A stretch of DNA of 64,000 nt, taken from contig NZ_JASJOF010000004.1 of NCBI RefSeq assembly GCF_030163795.1, positions 248,001 through 312,000 of the forward strand. The letters are read 5' to 3'. Origin of the DNA: Roseicyclus marinus. Lineage in GTDB: Bacteria; Pseudomonadota; Alphaproteobacteria; Rhodobacterales; Rhodobacteraceae. Below the pieces are notes generated by a model. It was not told where the DNA came from. It saw only the letters and a program-made list of their open reading frames with translations, and searched no databases. Shown here piece after piece: positions 50,145 through 59,612 of the stretch. The translations under genes and the position numbers were made by a program. Position 1 is the stretch's first letter; the number at the start of each line of letters is the position of its first letter.

Positions 50145-51494
50145 TCAGGACGGCTTGGTAGGGGCAAATTGTTCTGAATAGACGCGATAGGCGCTGCCGT
50201 TCACCTTTTTTGCCGCGTAAAGCGCGCGATCTGCTCGTTCCAGCAGGCTCTGGGCATCGGATGCGTCCTGGGGATAGAAGGAAATGCCGATGCTGGCATG
50301 GATGGAGGTCCGGGTACCGCCGATGTCCACCGGGCGCGTCACCTCCTCGATCAGACCGGTGACCTTTCTGGCATGGTCGAACCGGTTTCCCAGATGATTG
50401 ACCAAAACGGCAAATTCATCTCCGCCCCAACGCGCGATCACATCCGCCTTTCTGAAGTAGGATTTCAGCTTTGCTGCGACATGTTTCAGGGCCTGGTCGC
50501 CCGCCGCGTGCCCCTGCGTGTCGTTGATCCGCTTGAGACCATCCATATCGATCAGCATGAGCATGAGATTTCCACCGTAACTGTCGATGGTCTTGATCGA
50601 CCTTTCCAGGCTTTCGGAAAACGCGGCCCGGTTCCCCACCCCCGTCAGCGGATCTGTCAGGGCAAGCACGCTCAGTTTCAATTCGGCAGTCTTTTGATCG
50701 GTAATGTCTTGCGCGATTCCCTGAATTCCGGCCTTTTGTCCATGACTGTCGAGGATCACCTCTCCGCGCAGCTTCAGCCAGCCAGAGGTTCCATCGTATT
50801 TCACCGTTTCGAGATCCAGCTCGTAGGGGACGCCTTCCTCGATGGTACGTGAAATCTCGGCCATGAGGCTTTGCCAGCTCTCCTCCGTAAAGAGCTTGCG
50901 ATGCTCTTCGAAGGAGGGAACCTCCATCGAGGGCTCCAGACCGTAGATTTCGTACAGACCCTTGGACCACCAGACCTCGTTCGTTTCGAGGTCGAGCCGC
51001 CAACTCCCCATCTTGGCGATCATTTGGGCCTGATTGAGATGATCTTCGATCAGGGAAAGCTGGCGCGCCTGCTGTTCCAGCAAGTCGCGTTGATGTTTGA
51101 TCTGTTTTTGCACGTCGTATTGAAACGTCACGTCGCGCTGCACGGAAACCCAATAATGGACCCAACCAGCCTCGTCTGCCACCGGCAGGATGCTGAGGTC
51201 GACAACAAAACGGCTGCCGTCCTTCTTGTAATTGACCAGCTGTTCGCGGATCGGCTTCCACTGCCTGAGATTTTCGCCCATCCGCCGGATCGCAGCCATG
51301 TCGGAGTCCGGTCCCTGCAGGATACGCGGCGTTTTTCCGATCAAGTCTTCATTGCTATATCCGGAATGGTCCAAAAACGCCTTGTTCGCAAAGACAATCC
51401 GTGGACCGGGTTGATCGAGAGGCTCCGCCTCCGTGATCAATATGGCATCCATTGTGTGTCGGTGGATTGCCTCAAGGACATCGTCGAGCCGCAT
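50145..51494 (-). CDS. Soluble diguanylate cyclase, PAS-PAS-GGDEF
   Basis: 449 residues from ATG 51494 with GAGGAG upstream; a longer frame adds 13 residues. PAS1 (residues 1-110) is LOV-like (IVFANKAFLDHSGYSNEDLIGK, ILQGPDSDM) but the photoactive Cys is absent (Pro there). A coiled coil (IKHQRDLLEQQARQLSLIED) connects to PAS2 (about 140-265; WRLDLETNEVWWSKGLYEIYG). GGDEF (270-440) has DMDGLKRINDTQGHAAGDQ, an RKAD inhibitory site and RWGGDEF. It should be an active, feedback-inhibited cyclase. Confidence 0.9.
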   Translation of the reverse strand: MRLDDVLEAIHRHTMDAILITEAEPLDQPGPRIVFANKAFLDHSGYSNEDLIGKTPRILQGPDSDMAAIRRMGENLRQWKPIREQLVNYKKDGSRFVVDLSILPVADEAGWVHYWVSVQRDVTFQYDVQKQIKHQRDLLEQQARQLSLIEDHLNQAQMIAKMGSWRLDLETNEVWWSKGLYEIYGLEPSMEVPSFEEHRKLFTEESWQSLMAEISRTIEEGVPYELDLETVKYDGTSGWLKLRGEVILDSHGQKAGIQGIAQDITDQKTAELKLSVLALTDPLTGVGNRAAFSESLERSIKTIDSYGGNLMLMLIDMDGLKRINDTQGHAAGDQALKHVAAKLKSYFRKADVIARWGGDEFAVLVNHLGNRFDHARKVTGLIEEVTRPVDIGGTRTSIHASIGISFYPQDASDAQSLLERADRALYAAKKVNGSAYRVYSEQFAPTKPS

Positions 51495-51745
51495 CCGCAG
51501 CGCTCCTCGCAAGGTAAGGCTTGCAGAAGGCAAATACTCAATGCCGAATCGCTACAGATGCCTGACGCTGACAGGTTCCACTCTGCTGCTCAAGAAAGAA
51601 TTCATAAAATCCCGATACTTGGAAAAACGCTAAAGGAGCGGTGCGCAGCAATCAAAACGCCAACTTGGCCAGGGCAGATCTTTTGGGGGACTTGCCGTTC
51701 GTCCGCTCCGGCGTGCCCGACCCTCGCGGCTCGGGCCACGCACGG

Positions 51746-53044
51746 TCAGCGCGGAAGCACAAGGTCCACCCGCAAGCCGCCCATGTCGGCGCTTTCCCCC
51801 AAGGACAGGGTGCCACCGTGGCGCTGCGCGATGTCACGCGCGATGGCAAGGCCAAGACCAACGCCCGACCCCTTGTCCTGGTTGCGCGCCGCATCGAGCC
51901 TCGCGAAAGGTTTGAGCGCCTCGGCGCGGCGTTCGGGCGGAATGCCCGGGCCGTCATCCTCGACGGTGAAGCGGATCGCGCGGTCGATCAGGACGACGGT
52001 CAGCCGCGCCCGCCCGCCATAGCGCAGCGCATTGGACACCAGGTTGGACAGGCATCGCTTGACCGCCTGCGGGCGCAGCATCACGAGACCGGATTGCGCG
52101 GGGGCGACCAGATCCACCTGCCCGCCCAGACGCCCGGCATCCTCGGCGATCTGACGGCCAAGCGCCACGGGATCCGTCGCGGTCGGATCGTCCAGCGCCT
52201 CGGCCCTCGCGAAATCGAGGAAGGTTTCCAGAAGCGCCTCCATCTCCTCCACGTCGCGCTTGAGCGCCGCGATCTCGGGGTCGGGGTCGAGCATGGACAG
52301 GCCCAGCTTCATCCGCGTCAGCGGCGTCCGAAGGTCATGGCTGACACCCGACAGCATCAGGGTGCGCTGGTCGATCATCGCCTCGATCCGCTCGCGCATA
52401 TCGAGAAAGGCCCGCCCCGCGCTGCGAACTTCGGTCGCGCCGGAGGGGCGGTATTCGACAAGCTGCCCCTTGCCGAAAGCCTCCGACGCCTGAGCGAGCC
52501 GCCGGATCGGCTTGAGCTGGTTGCGCAGAAAAATATAGGCCACCCAGGTCATGAAGAGGCCGAAGAACACCATCAGCACCAGCAATTGATGCGGATTGGA
52601 CGCCGACAGCCGACGCCGGGACACCGACAGCGCGACAACCTCTTCGCCCGCCTGCACGATCACGGCGGGAAAGCGTTCGTCGGTCACCAGATCGACGGCG
52701 ATCAATCCCGGCAGATCGCGGCGCAGGACCCGCGTCGCCTCGGCCCCGGTCAGGTCGTAGAACAGGCGCCGGTCGACCGGAACGCCCGGTGGCGGCGGTG
52801 CGATGCCGATTTCCAGCGCCGCCGCCAAGTCCTCGGCCGGGTCCCCATCGGCGATCCGGGCTCGCACAAGGTCGAGATCGAGCACCAGCGACGTGGTCAT
52901 CTGCGCCGCAACGTCCCGGAAATAGCGTTGCAGGATCTGCCCCGAAACGACAATCTGCAAGGTGACGACCGGCACAAGCAGGATAAGCGCGGCCCGGCCA
53001 TAAAGGCCCCGCGGCAGAACCCTTTTGAGCCAGCCGAAATCCAT
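51746..53044 (-). CDS. EnvZ-like sensor histidine kinase
   Basis: 432 residues. Transmembrane helices at about 18-38 and 155-175 enclose a periplasmic sensor of ~110 residues; a HAMP linker follows (RNQLKPIRRLAQASEAFGKG). The phospho-acceptor is in LSGVSHDLRTPLTRMKLG, N box LSNLVSNALRYG, G1 VEDDGPGIP, G2 GSGVGLGLAIA. No response regulator is next to it, so its partner lies elsewhere. Divergent from the MBL gene with only 28 bases between starts. Confidence 0.9.
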   Translation of the reverse strand: MDFGWLKRVLPRGLYGRAALILLVPVVTLQIVVSGQILQRYFRDVAAQMTTSLVLDLDLVRARIADGDPAEDLAAALEIGIAPPPPGVPVDRRLFYDLTGAEATRVLRRDLPGLIAVDLVTDERFPAVIVQAGEEVVALSVSRRRLSASNPHQLLVLMVFFGLFMTWVAYIFLRNQLKPIRRLAQASEAFGKGQLVEYRPSGATEVRSAGRAFLDMRERIEAMIDQRTLMLSGVSHDLRTPLTRMKLGLSMLDPDPEIAALKRDVEEMEALLETFLDFARAEALDDPTATDPVALGRQIAEDAGRLGGQVDLVAPAQSGLVMLRPQAVKRCLSNLVSNALRYGGRARLTVVLIDRAIRFTVEDDGPGIPPERRAEALKPFARLDAARNQDKGSGVGLGLAIARDIAQRHGGTLSLGESADMGGLRVDLVLPR

Positions 53045-53072
53045 GGGGCCAGATAATCAGGCGGACGGGACG

Positions 53073-53966
53073 ATGGAAAGCGAAAGCGGCGTGATCGTTC
53101 TGGAACCCGGCGTGCGGCGGCTGACCGCGCCGAACCCTTCCCCGATGACCTATCGCGGCACCAACACCTATCTTCTGGGCGAGGCGGAGGTCGCTGTGAT
53201 CGACCCCGGCCCCGACCACCCGGGCCACATGCAGGCCATTCTCGCAGCCGTGCCGCCGGGCGCGCGGATCGGCGCGATCCTTGTCACGCATTCGCATCGT
53301 GACCATTCCCCGCTTGCACGCCCCCTTTCGCAGATCACGGGCGCGCCTGTTCTTGCGGCGGGGCCCTCCGATTGGGGGCGTAGCGCGGTTATGGCCGAAC
53401 TGGCGGCCAACGGCCGCATCGGCGGTGGCGAAGGGGTGGACCTCGATTTCGCACCCGACGAACGCCTTGCCGAGGGCGATAGCCTCGCAGGCGGCTGGGG
53501 CGAGATCGGCGTGCTGGAAACGCCCGGGCACATGGCCAATCACCTGAGCTTTTCGTGGAACGGGGCGCTGTTCACCGGGGATCACGTCATGGGCTGGTCA
53601 ACGTCGCTGGTCTCACCACCCGATGGCGACATGGGGGCCTTCATGGCATCGTGCCGACGCCTCGCCGGGCGCGAAGACCGGGTCTATTACCCGGGCCATG
53701 GCGATCCAGTGGCGACACCGCGAGAGCGCATCGCCGAACTGATCGCCCACCGGGAGGGCCGCGAGGCACAGATCCTCGCCGCGTTGTCCGAGACTGGCGC
53801 CGCAACCGCCAGCGGATTGGCCGCCCGTCTCTACACCGACCTCGCCCCGGCCCTGCTGCCCGCCGCGGAGCGTAATGTCTTGGCGCATCTTCTTGATCTT
53901 GCGCATAGAAACCAGATCACAGCGCTGGACGATCCCGGCCCGGGGGCGCATTTCGCGCCAAGATGA
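53073..53966 (+). CDS. MBL-fold metallo-hydrolase (LACTB2-like)
   Basis: 297 residues from ATG 53073 with GGACGGGACG upstream; ATG 53043 would overlap the kinase start. Metal ligands lie in VTHSHRDHSPLARPL, ETPGHMANHLSF, FTGDHVMGW and YYPGHGDPV. RGTNTYLLGE at the N-terminus and a helical winged C-terminus (EAQILAALSETGAATASGLAARLY) match the LACTB2/RNase Z-related subgroup of hydrolases. The substrate is unknown. Confidence 0.88.
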   Translation: MESESGVIVLEPGVRRLTAPNPSPMTYRGTNTYLLGEAEVAVIDPGPDHPGHMQAILAAVPPGARIGAILVTHSHRDHSPLARPLSQITGAPVLAAGPSDWGRSAVMAELAANGRIGGGEGVDLDFAPDERLAEGDSLAGGWGEIGVLETPGHMANHLSFSWNGALFTGDHVMGWSTSLVSPPDGDMGAFMASCRRLAGREDRVYYPGHGDPVATPRERIAELIAHREGREAQILAALSETGAATASGLAARLYTDLAPALLPAAERNVLAHLLDLAHRNQITALDDPGPGAHFAPR

Positions 53967-54035
53967 AATCGCGGACGATTTTTCCCCTCCCCCCTCTGGA
54001 CGCTGGGAATCCGACTTGCTATATGCGCCCTCAGT

Positions 54036-54110
54036 TCCGGCGTAGCTCAGCGGTAGAGCAGTTGACTGTTAATCAATTGGTCGTAGGTTCGATCCCTACC
54101 GCCGGAGCCA
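54036..54110 (+). tRNA. tRNA-Asn (GTT)
   Basis: Acceptor stem TCCGGCG / CGCCGGA, D-arm with AGCTCAGCGGTAGAGC, anticodon loop CTGTTAA with GTT, T-arm GGTTCGATCC, discriminator G and encoded CCA. All stems pair. It lies in the gap between the MBL gene and the otn operon. Confidence 0.97.
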
Positions 54111-54185
54111 ATCTCACCGCATTTTGTTGAAGACCAGCAAGGCTTGTCCGATGGGCGCGGCGGGTGTTCGCTTTGCTGAGCCCTG

Positions 54186-54953
54186 TCAGCGGCCGCGCAG
54201 CGCGTGGAGCCAAGCGAGGCTATCTTCGGTCGCGCCCGCGACCTTGTATTCGGCCCCGAGGGGCCGCGCCCAGCCGAGGGCCACGATCTCGGCGAAAATC
54301 GGGGCGTAGTCTAGGCTGCCATGGTCCGGTGCCCCGCGGTCGGGAACGGAGGCGAACTGGATATGGCCGATCAGCGGCCAGAGCGCGCGCAGGCGGGCGA
54401 CCACGTCGCCTTCGGTCCGACCGACATGATAGCAATCGAACATCAAGCGCAGGTTCGGCGCAGCGATTTCTGTGATGATCTCTGCTGCCTGCTCGGTCCG
54501 GTTCAGGAAATAGCCCGGCGCATCCCAAGGGTTCAACGGCTCGATCAAGATGATCCGGTCGTGGCCGGCCTCTGCACAGGCATAGCGCAGGTTGTCCAGG
54601 AAGGTCTGGCGCGCCGCCTCCCCCTCGGTCCGGCCCGCCATGACATGGACGGCACCCGCGCCGACGGCCCTTGCATAGGCCAGGGCCTCGTCGATGGCGG
54701 AACGCGCCTCTTTCTCGCGCCCGGGAAGTGCGGCAAGACCGTTCTCCCCGGCTGGCACATCGCCGCGCCTTGTGTTCAGGCCCAACACGGGCAAGCCGGT
54801 CTCGAGCAGCGCCGCCCTGACGTTGGCGGGATCGACGTCGTATGGCCAATGAAACTCCACCGCGTCAAAGCCCGCGGCCTTGGCCGCCCGGATCGCATCG
54901 GGCAACGCCAGTTCGGTCCAGAGAAAGCCGAGATTTGCGGAAAACAGGGTCAT
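54186..54953 (-). CDS. otnI: 2-oxo-tetronate isomerase
   Basis: 255 residues, a TIM-barrel of the hydroxypyruvate isomerase/xylose-isomerase-like family. MTLFSANLGFLWTELALPDAIRAA, the metal-binding IEPLNPWDAPGYFLN and LMFDCYHVGRTEG are conserved in OtnI. In the known L-threonate route it converts 2-oxo-tetronate to 3-oxo-tetronate after LtnD acts. It is the last gene of the catabolic operon and overlaps otnC by 4 bases. Confidence 0.9.
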   Translation of the reverse strand: MTLFSANLGFLWTELALPDAIRAAKAAGFDAVEFHWPYDVDPANVRAALLETGLPVLGLNTRRGDVPAGENGLAALPGREKEARSAIDEALAYARAVGAGAVHVMAGRTEGEAARQTFLDNLRYACAEAGHDRIILIEPLNPWDAPGYFLNRTEQAAEIITEIAAPNLRLMFDCYHVGRTEGDVVARLRALWPLIGHIQFASVPDRGAPDHGSLDYAPIFAEIVALGWARPLGAEYKVAGATEDSLAWLHALRGR

Positions 54954-55597
54954 TCATCCCACTCCACGTCGAAGCGCGTGACGACCGCGCGCACTTGGGC
55001 CGCAGTCAGCATCCGGGGCGAGGTGCCGCGCAAGAGCAGCGCCAGTTTCGCCGTCGCCTCAAGCTCCTCGATCGCGTTGCAGGCGGCAACCACGTCCCGC
55101 GCCGCCACCACCGGGCCGTGATTGGCCAAAAGCACCGCGCTGCGCTTGCCCGCCAGACCGCGCACGGCATCCCCCATCGCCGGATCGCCCGGCACGAAAA
55201 AGGGCAAAAGCTTCACCTTCCCAAGCTGCATGATCGCATAGGGCGTGAGCGGAGGCAGGACATTGTCGGGGTCGGTTTCGGACAGCATCGAGAGCGCAAC
55301 CGAATGGGTGCCGTGCAAATGCACGACGGCCCCCGCCGTGCTGCGCGTGTCGTAAAAGGCACTGTGAAGCGGCATTTCCTTGGTTGGCGGATCGCCCCCG
55401 ATCAGGCGGCCCAGCGCGTCAAAGCGGCTGAGCCGCGCGGGATCGAGCCTGCCGAAACTGGTGCCCGTGGGCGATACCAGAAGGCCGCCATCCTCGGTCC
55501 GGGCGGAAATGTTGCCGGTGCTGCCATGGGTCAGACCGCGATCGAAGAGCGACTTCGCCAAGTCGCAGATCTGCTCGCGGAGTGCGGTCTCGCTCAT
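54950..55597 (-). CDS. otnC: 3-oxo-tetronate 4-phosphate decarboxylase
   Basis: 215 residues, class II aldolase/adducin fold. GLTHGSTGNISAR, VVHLHGTHSVALSML (zinc-binding His pair) and VLLANHGPVVAA carry the expected metal and phosphate sites. It decarboxylates 3-oxo-tetronate 4-phosphate to dihydroxyacetone phosphate, linking the pathway to glycolysis. ATGA overlaps with otnK and otnI indicate one transcript. Confidence 0.9.
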   Translation of the reverse strand: MSETALREQICDLAKSLFDRGLTHGSTGNISARTEDGGLLVSPTGTSFGRLDPARLSRFDALGRLIGGDPPTKEMPLHSAFYDTRSTAGAVVHLHGTHSVALSMLSETDPDNVLPPLTPYAIMQLGKVKLLPFFVPGDPAMGDAVRGLAGKRSAVLLANHGPVVAARDVVAACNAIEELEATAKLALLLRGTSPRMLTAAQVRAVVTRFDVEWDE

Positions 55598-56835
55598 GGC
55601 CGCCCCTGTAGGCGTGCATCGGCCTTTTCAAAGAAATCAACCGCCCCGAAATTCCCCGATTTCAGCGCCACCACCAGATCAGGGCCTGCGCGCAATGCGG
55701 GTACACCGGGATCGATCTCGGGCCCGATGTCGAGCGTGCCAAGCTGCAATCCCTCCACCACTGCGCCCGAGGTTTCGCCGCCCGCCGTGATCAGGCGGGT
55801 GATGCCGCCTGCGACAAGGCGGCGGGCGATCTCGGCAAAGGCGGCCTCCAGCGTTTCGGCGGCGCGGGCGCGGCCATGGCGCTCCTGCACGCGGGCGACC
55901 TCGGCCGGGTCGGCGGAGCTGTAGGCCAGCGGCAGACCCTCCTGAGCCAGGATCCAATCGGCGATCTCGGCGGCGCTCAGACGTCCTTCGATCACCTCTT
56001 CGGCGGGGATTTCGCAGGCGGGGTGGCGCGCGGCGTGGTGGGCGACCTGCGCGCGTGTCGCCGTGGAACAGGACCCGGACAATACGGCCCCCCGCCCCTT
56101 CTGACCCTGCCATGGCACGGGCGCGGGGGTGCAGCCGAAATTGGCAGGCAGGCCGATGGCGATGCCCGACCCGCCCGTGATCAGCGGCAGACCCTTGGCG
56201 GCTGCCCCGATGGCCACCAGATCGGCATCGCGCAACGCGTCGACCACGATCAGCCGATGGCCTGCGGCGTCTTGTGCCTCCAGCGCCGCGGCGATCCGCT
56301 CGGGCCCCGCAAAGACATCGCCAGCTGCCACATGGCCGACACTGTGCCGCGTCTGGGGCGCGAGCCAGCGGCGGATGTCGGGATCCGTCATCGGGGTCAG
56401 CGGATGGTTCTGCATCCCGCATTCGTTGAGCAGCCTGTCCGCCACGAAAAGATGCCCTTGGTAGATCGAGCGCCCGGTGCCCGGAAAGGCGGGGCAAACG
56501 ATCACCCGTTGCGCCGACAGCGCCTCGGCCAGCGCATCGGCGACGGGGCCGATATTGCCCTCGGGCGTGCTGTCGAAGGTCGAGCAATACTTGAACAGGA
56601 TCTGCTCGCAACCCTGCGCGCGCAGCCAGTCAAGGGCCGCCAGAGACTGGCGCACGGCGTCACGGGCCGGGATCGAGCGGGTCTTGAGCGCGACCACGCC
56701 CGCCTCGACCCAAGGTTCGGCGGGGCCATCTGGGATGCCGGTATATTGCACGACCCGCATACCGCCCTTGGCCAGCGTATTGGCCAGATCGCTCGAGCCG
56801 GTGAAATCATCCCCGATGCAGCCCAGCCGCATCAT
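55594..56835 (-). CDS. otnK: 3-oxo-tetronate kinase (DUF1537 family)
   Basis: 413 residues. RLGCIGDDFTGSSDLANTLA is the N-terminal DUF1537 motif; GNIGPVADALAEAL and the GSCSTATRAQVAHH and TAGGETSGAVVEGL nucleotide-binding segments of the C-terminal domain are present. It phosphorylates 3-oxo-tetronate before OtnC. Both the L-threonate and D-erythronate branches meet here. Confidence 0.92.
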   Translation of the reverse strand: MMRLGCIGDDFTGSSDLANTLAKGGMRVVQYTGIPDGPAEPWVEAGVVALKTRSIPARDAVRQSLAALDWLRAQGCEQILFKYCSTFDSTPEGNIGPVADALAEALSAQRVIVCPAFPGTGRSIYQGHLFVADRLLNECGMQNHPLTPMTDPDIRRWLAPQTRHSVGHVAAGDVFAGPERIAAALEAQDAAGHRLIVVDALRDADLVAIGAAAKGLPLITGGSGIAIGLPANFGCTPAPVPWQGQKGRGAVLSGSCSTATRAQVAHHAARHPACEIPAEEVIEGRLSAAEIADWILAQEGLPLAYSSADPAEVARVQERHGRARAAETLEAAFAEIARRLVAGGITRLITAGGETSGAVVEGLQLGTLDIGPEIDPGVPALRAGPDLVVALKSGNFGAVDFFEKADARLQGRP

Positions 56836-57716
56836 GCCTCTCCCGGCAGGGTCAGGCCCGCGTTGCGGGCATAAACCTTGGCCACGGCCGCGTCATCCTC
56901 CTGCCCCAGCCCCATGCCCGCGGCGGCAAGGTATTGCTGAAGCGCCGCCGCCGTGATGGGGGCGGGAAACCGGGCCTCGCGCGCGATGTCCAGAACGATG
57001 CCCAGATCCTTGGGCCATATGTTGACCGAGCTGTGCGGCGAGTAATCGCCCGCCACGATATGGGGCGCGCGGTTTTCCAGCATCCAGCTTGTGCCCGCGC
57101 ATTGGCGGATCACCTCGAGAAACCGGTCGGGCGCAACACCTTGGGTCATGCCGAATGTCATCGCCTCGGCCATGGCGGCGATATGGACGCCAGCCAACAT
57201 CTGGTTCACGGCTTTCATCGCGGATCCGGGGCCTGCCGTATCGCCCAGTTCGAAGACCGTCGTGGCCATCGCATCAAGCACGGGCCGCGCGGCGGCGAAG
57301 GCTTCGGGCTTGCCCGCCGCCATGATCGACAATTGGCCCGAAGCAGCCTTGATCGACCCGCCCGAGATCGGCGCATCAAGGTAGCAAAGCCCGCGCGCCT
57401 CGGCCTCGGCCTCCATTTCGCGGGCGAAGGCGGGCGCGACGGTAGCGCAGCTCAGGATCACGCCACCCGGCCTCAGGCGGTCGGCCAGCGCCGCCGCCCC
57501 GAACAGAACGTTCCGTGTCTGCTCGGCGTTGAGCACGACACAGACGAGCGCATCGGCCTTGGGGCTGTCGGGCTGCAAGGCTTGTCCCCCGCCCGCAACC
57601 AGCGCCGCAAGGCGATCCGGGTTGGTGTCGGCGCCATGCACCTCCAGCCCTGCGCGCAGGCACGACAACGCCATGCCCAACCCCATGGAACCAAGACCGG
57701 CAAAGTGAAGGATCAT
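56832..57716 (-). CDS. ltnD: L-threonate dehydrogenase
   Basis: 294 residues from ATG 57716, two bases after dctM ends; longer frames enter dctM. The beta-hydroxyacid dehydrogenase signature FAGLGSMGLGMALSCLRAG is the NAD(P) fold; DAPISGGSIKAASGQLSIMAAG is the substrate loop and GPGSAMKAVNQMLAG holds the catalytic Lys. Given otnI, otnK and otnC beside it, oxidation of L-threonate to 2-oxo-tetronate is the likely reaction. Confidence 0.88.
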   Translation of the reverse strand: MILHFAGLGSMGLGMALSCLRAGLEVHGADTNPDRLAALVAGGGQALQPDSPKADALVCVVLNAEQTRNVLFGAAALADRLRPGGVILSCATVAPAFAREMEAEAEARGLCYLDAPISGGSIKAASGQLSIMAAGKPEAFAAARPVLDAMATTVFELGDTAGPGSAMKAVNQMLAGVHIAAMAEAMTFGMTQGVAPDRFLEVIRQCAGTSWMLENRAPHIVAGDYSPHSSVNIWPKDLGIVLDIAREARFPAPITAAALQQYLAAAGMGLGQEDDAAVAKVYARNAGLTLPGEA

Positions 57717-57718
57717 GT

Positions 57719-58999
57719 TCAAAGCCCCATGATGAGTTGCATTGGCCATAGAGACACCGCCGGAACATAGGTGACGATCATCAATGCGGCAAAGACGGTC
57801 AGCACGAACCACAAAAGCTGCGGAATGATGCGTTCGACCGGGATATTGGCGACCGAACAGGCCGCGAACAGATTCACGCCCAAGGGCGGGGTGATCATCC
57901 CCAGCGCAAGGTTCAGCACCATGATCAACCCGAAATGCACCGGGTCCACACCATAGGCCATGGCGATGGGCGCAAGGATCGGCGCAAGGACAAGGATCGC
58001 GGCCGAGGTTTCGATGAACATGCCCACGACGAGAAGCAACAGGTTGACGACCAACAGGAACATGAACCGCGTCTCGATCACCTCGCGCATCAGCGCGGCG
58101 ATATCGTTGGGCAGGCCCGAGCGCGTGACAAGAAAGGAAAACAGCGCCGCCGCCGAGATGATCAGCATGATCGCAGAGGTGGCGAGGACCGTTTTCTTGA
58201 GAACATCGGGGAGATCGCGAAGCTTGAGCTCACGGTAAAAGACCATGCCCACCAACAGCGCCACGACGACCGCGGCAGCGCTGGCCTCGGTGGGCGTGAA
58301 GACACCGGTATAGATGCCTCCAAGAATGGCGATGGGCACCAGCATGGCGGGAAGTGCAGCCAATGCGGCAGGGCCAAACCGCGGGCGATCCGCGCCGTCC
58401 TGCGCCCCGATCCCGCGCAGCCGGCACAAGATCAGGACCAACGCCATCAGCACGCCTGCAACAAGGAAACCGGGGCCGATCCCCGCAAGGAACAATTGCC
58501 CGATCGAGGTGTCGGTCGACACACCATAGAGGATCAGCGGGATAGAGGGTGGGATCAGCACGCCCAATTCCGCCGATGACGCCTGCACGGACGCCGCCAT
58601 CGGCTTGGGATAGCCATGTTTCACCATGGCAGGGATCAGGATCGCCCCGATGGCAAATGTGGTGGCCACCGAAGACCCTGAGACGGAGGCGAACATCATG
58701 CAGGTCAGAACGCAGGTTGCCGCCAGACCACCCTGCACGCCCCCCACGATGGCCTTGGCCAAATCGACCAGCCGCTGCGAGATGCCGCCGACCGACATCA
58801 GATTGCCCGCAAGGATGAAGAGCGGGATCGCCATGAGCGGGAAACTGTCCAGCCCCGTGAACATCCGCTGCGCCACCAGCAACAGCGGCAACCGCCCCTG
58901 CGCCTCGATCCCTATGACCGAGGCAAGGCCGATGGCCACGGCGATGGGAACACCCAACAGAAAGAAGATGCCAAGCGAGAGCGCGAGAGCGGCGTTCAT
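57719..58999 (-). CDS. dctM: TRAP transporter large permease
   Basis: 426 residues with about 12 membrane spans. ALSLGIFFLLGVPIAVAIGLAS, MAIPLFILAGNLM, PKPMAASVQASSAELGVLIPPSIP and DPVHFGLIMVLNLALGMITPPLG are DctM/SiaM hallmarks. It imports the sugar acid delivered by DctP using a sodium gradient. Overlaps dctQ by 4 bases. Confidence 0.93.
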   Translation of the reverse strand: MNAALALSLGIFFLLGVPIAVAIGLASVIGIEAQGRLPLLLVAQRMFTGLDSFPLMAIPLFILAGNLMSVGGISQRLVDLAKAIVGGVQGGLAATCVLTCMMFASVSGSSVATTFAIGAILIPAMVKHGYPKPMAASVQASSAELGVLIPPSIPLILYGVSTDTSIGQLFLAGIGPGFLVAGVLMALVLILCRLRGIGAQDGADRPRFGPAALAALPAMLVPIAILGGIYTGVFTPTEASAAAVVVALLVGMVFYRELKLRDLPDVLKKTVLATSAIMLIISAAALFSFLVTRSGLPNDIAALMREVIETRFMFLLVVNLLLLVVGMFIETSAAILVLAPILAPIAMAYGVDPVHFGLIMVLNLALGMITPPLGVNLFAACSVANIPVERIIPQLLWFVLTVFAALMIVTYVPAVSLWPMQLIMGL

Positions 59000-59529
59000 G
59001 ATGCGCCCTCCGCCCGCAGGATGTCATCACCGTCGCGCTTGGGCCAGTCACCTTGCGCAGCGCGGATCATGCAGCCCAGAACCGACAGCGCGATGAAGAC
59101 CGACCCCACCGGCAACGCGGCATAGACCCAAGCGATGGAAATCTGCAGCGCCGCCAACGTCTGTCCCGCCACACGCTCGGTCATCGCCAGACCCTGCCAG
59201 AACAAGATCCCGAAGAAGATCAGCGTCAGAACCATGGACACTTGGTAAAGCGCATGGCCCAGCCTGCGCGGCAACGCTGTCTGGATGAATTCAAGCGCGA
59301 TCATCGTGCCCTCGCGAAAGGCCGGGCCAACGCCAAGAAATACCGACCAGATCATGGCCGAGCGCGTGATGACCTCCGACCATGTCGAGGGCTGGCCAAA
59401 GGCAAAGCGCGTGGTCACCTGGTATACCGCAAGCGCCGTCGCCAGCACCAAAAACCCGATGGCGGCCCAAAGCGCGATCCGCGTCGTGATCGTCTCGAAC
59501 CTCAGGAACAGGGACAGGGCGTTTTTCAT
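58996..59529 (-). CDS. dctQ: TRAP transporter small permease
   Basis: 177 residues, four membrane spans. The ITTRIALWAAIGFLVLATALAVYQV opening and TWSEVITRSAMIWSVFLGVGPAFREG loop are typical of DctQ. It forms the membrane complex with DctM. A hairpin precedes it on the transcript, between dctP and dctQ. Confidence 0.92.
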   Translation of the reverse strand: MKNALSLFLRFETITTRIALWAAIGFLVLATALAVYQVTTRFAFGQPSTWSEVITRSAMIWSVFLGVGPAFREGTMIALEFIQTALPRRLGHALYQVSMVLTLIFFGILFWQGLAMTERVAGQTLAALQISIAWVYAALPVGSVFIALSVLGCMIRAAQGDWPKRDGDDILRAEGAS

Positions 59530-59561
59530 GCCGCCACCTTTCTTGCCGCTCGGGGGTGGAC

Positions 59562-59590
59562 GGGCCGGACGACGAGATATCGACCGGCCC
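59562..59590 (-). other. Stem-loop between dctP and dctQ
   Basis: Inverted repeat GGGCCGG (59562-59568) / CCGGCCC (59584-59590) with a 15-base loop. On the leftward transcript it lacks a U-run, so it is more likely a message-stabilising or partial attenuating hairpin that raises DctP relative to the permease. Confidence 0.5.
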
Positions 59591-59612
59591 CTTTTATTTC
59601 AGGCCCTTGGCC

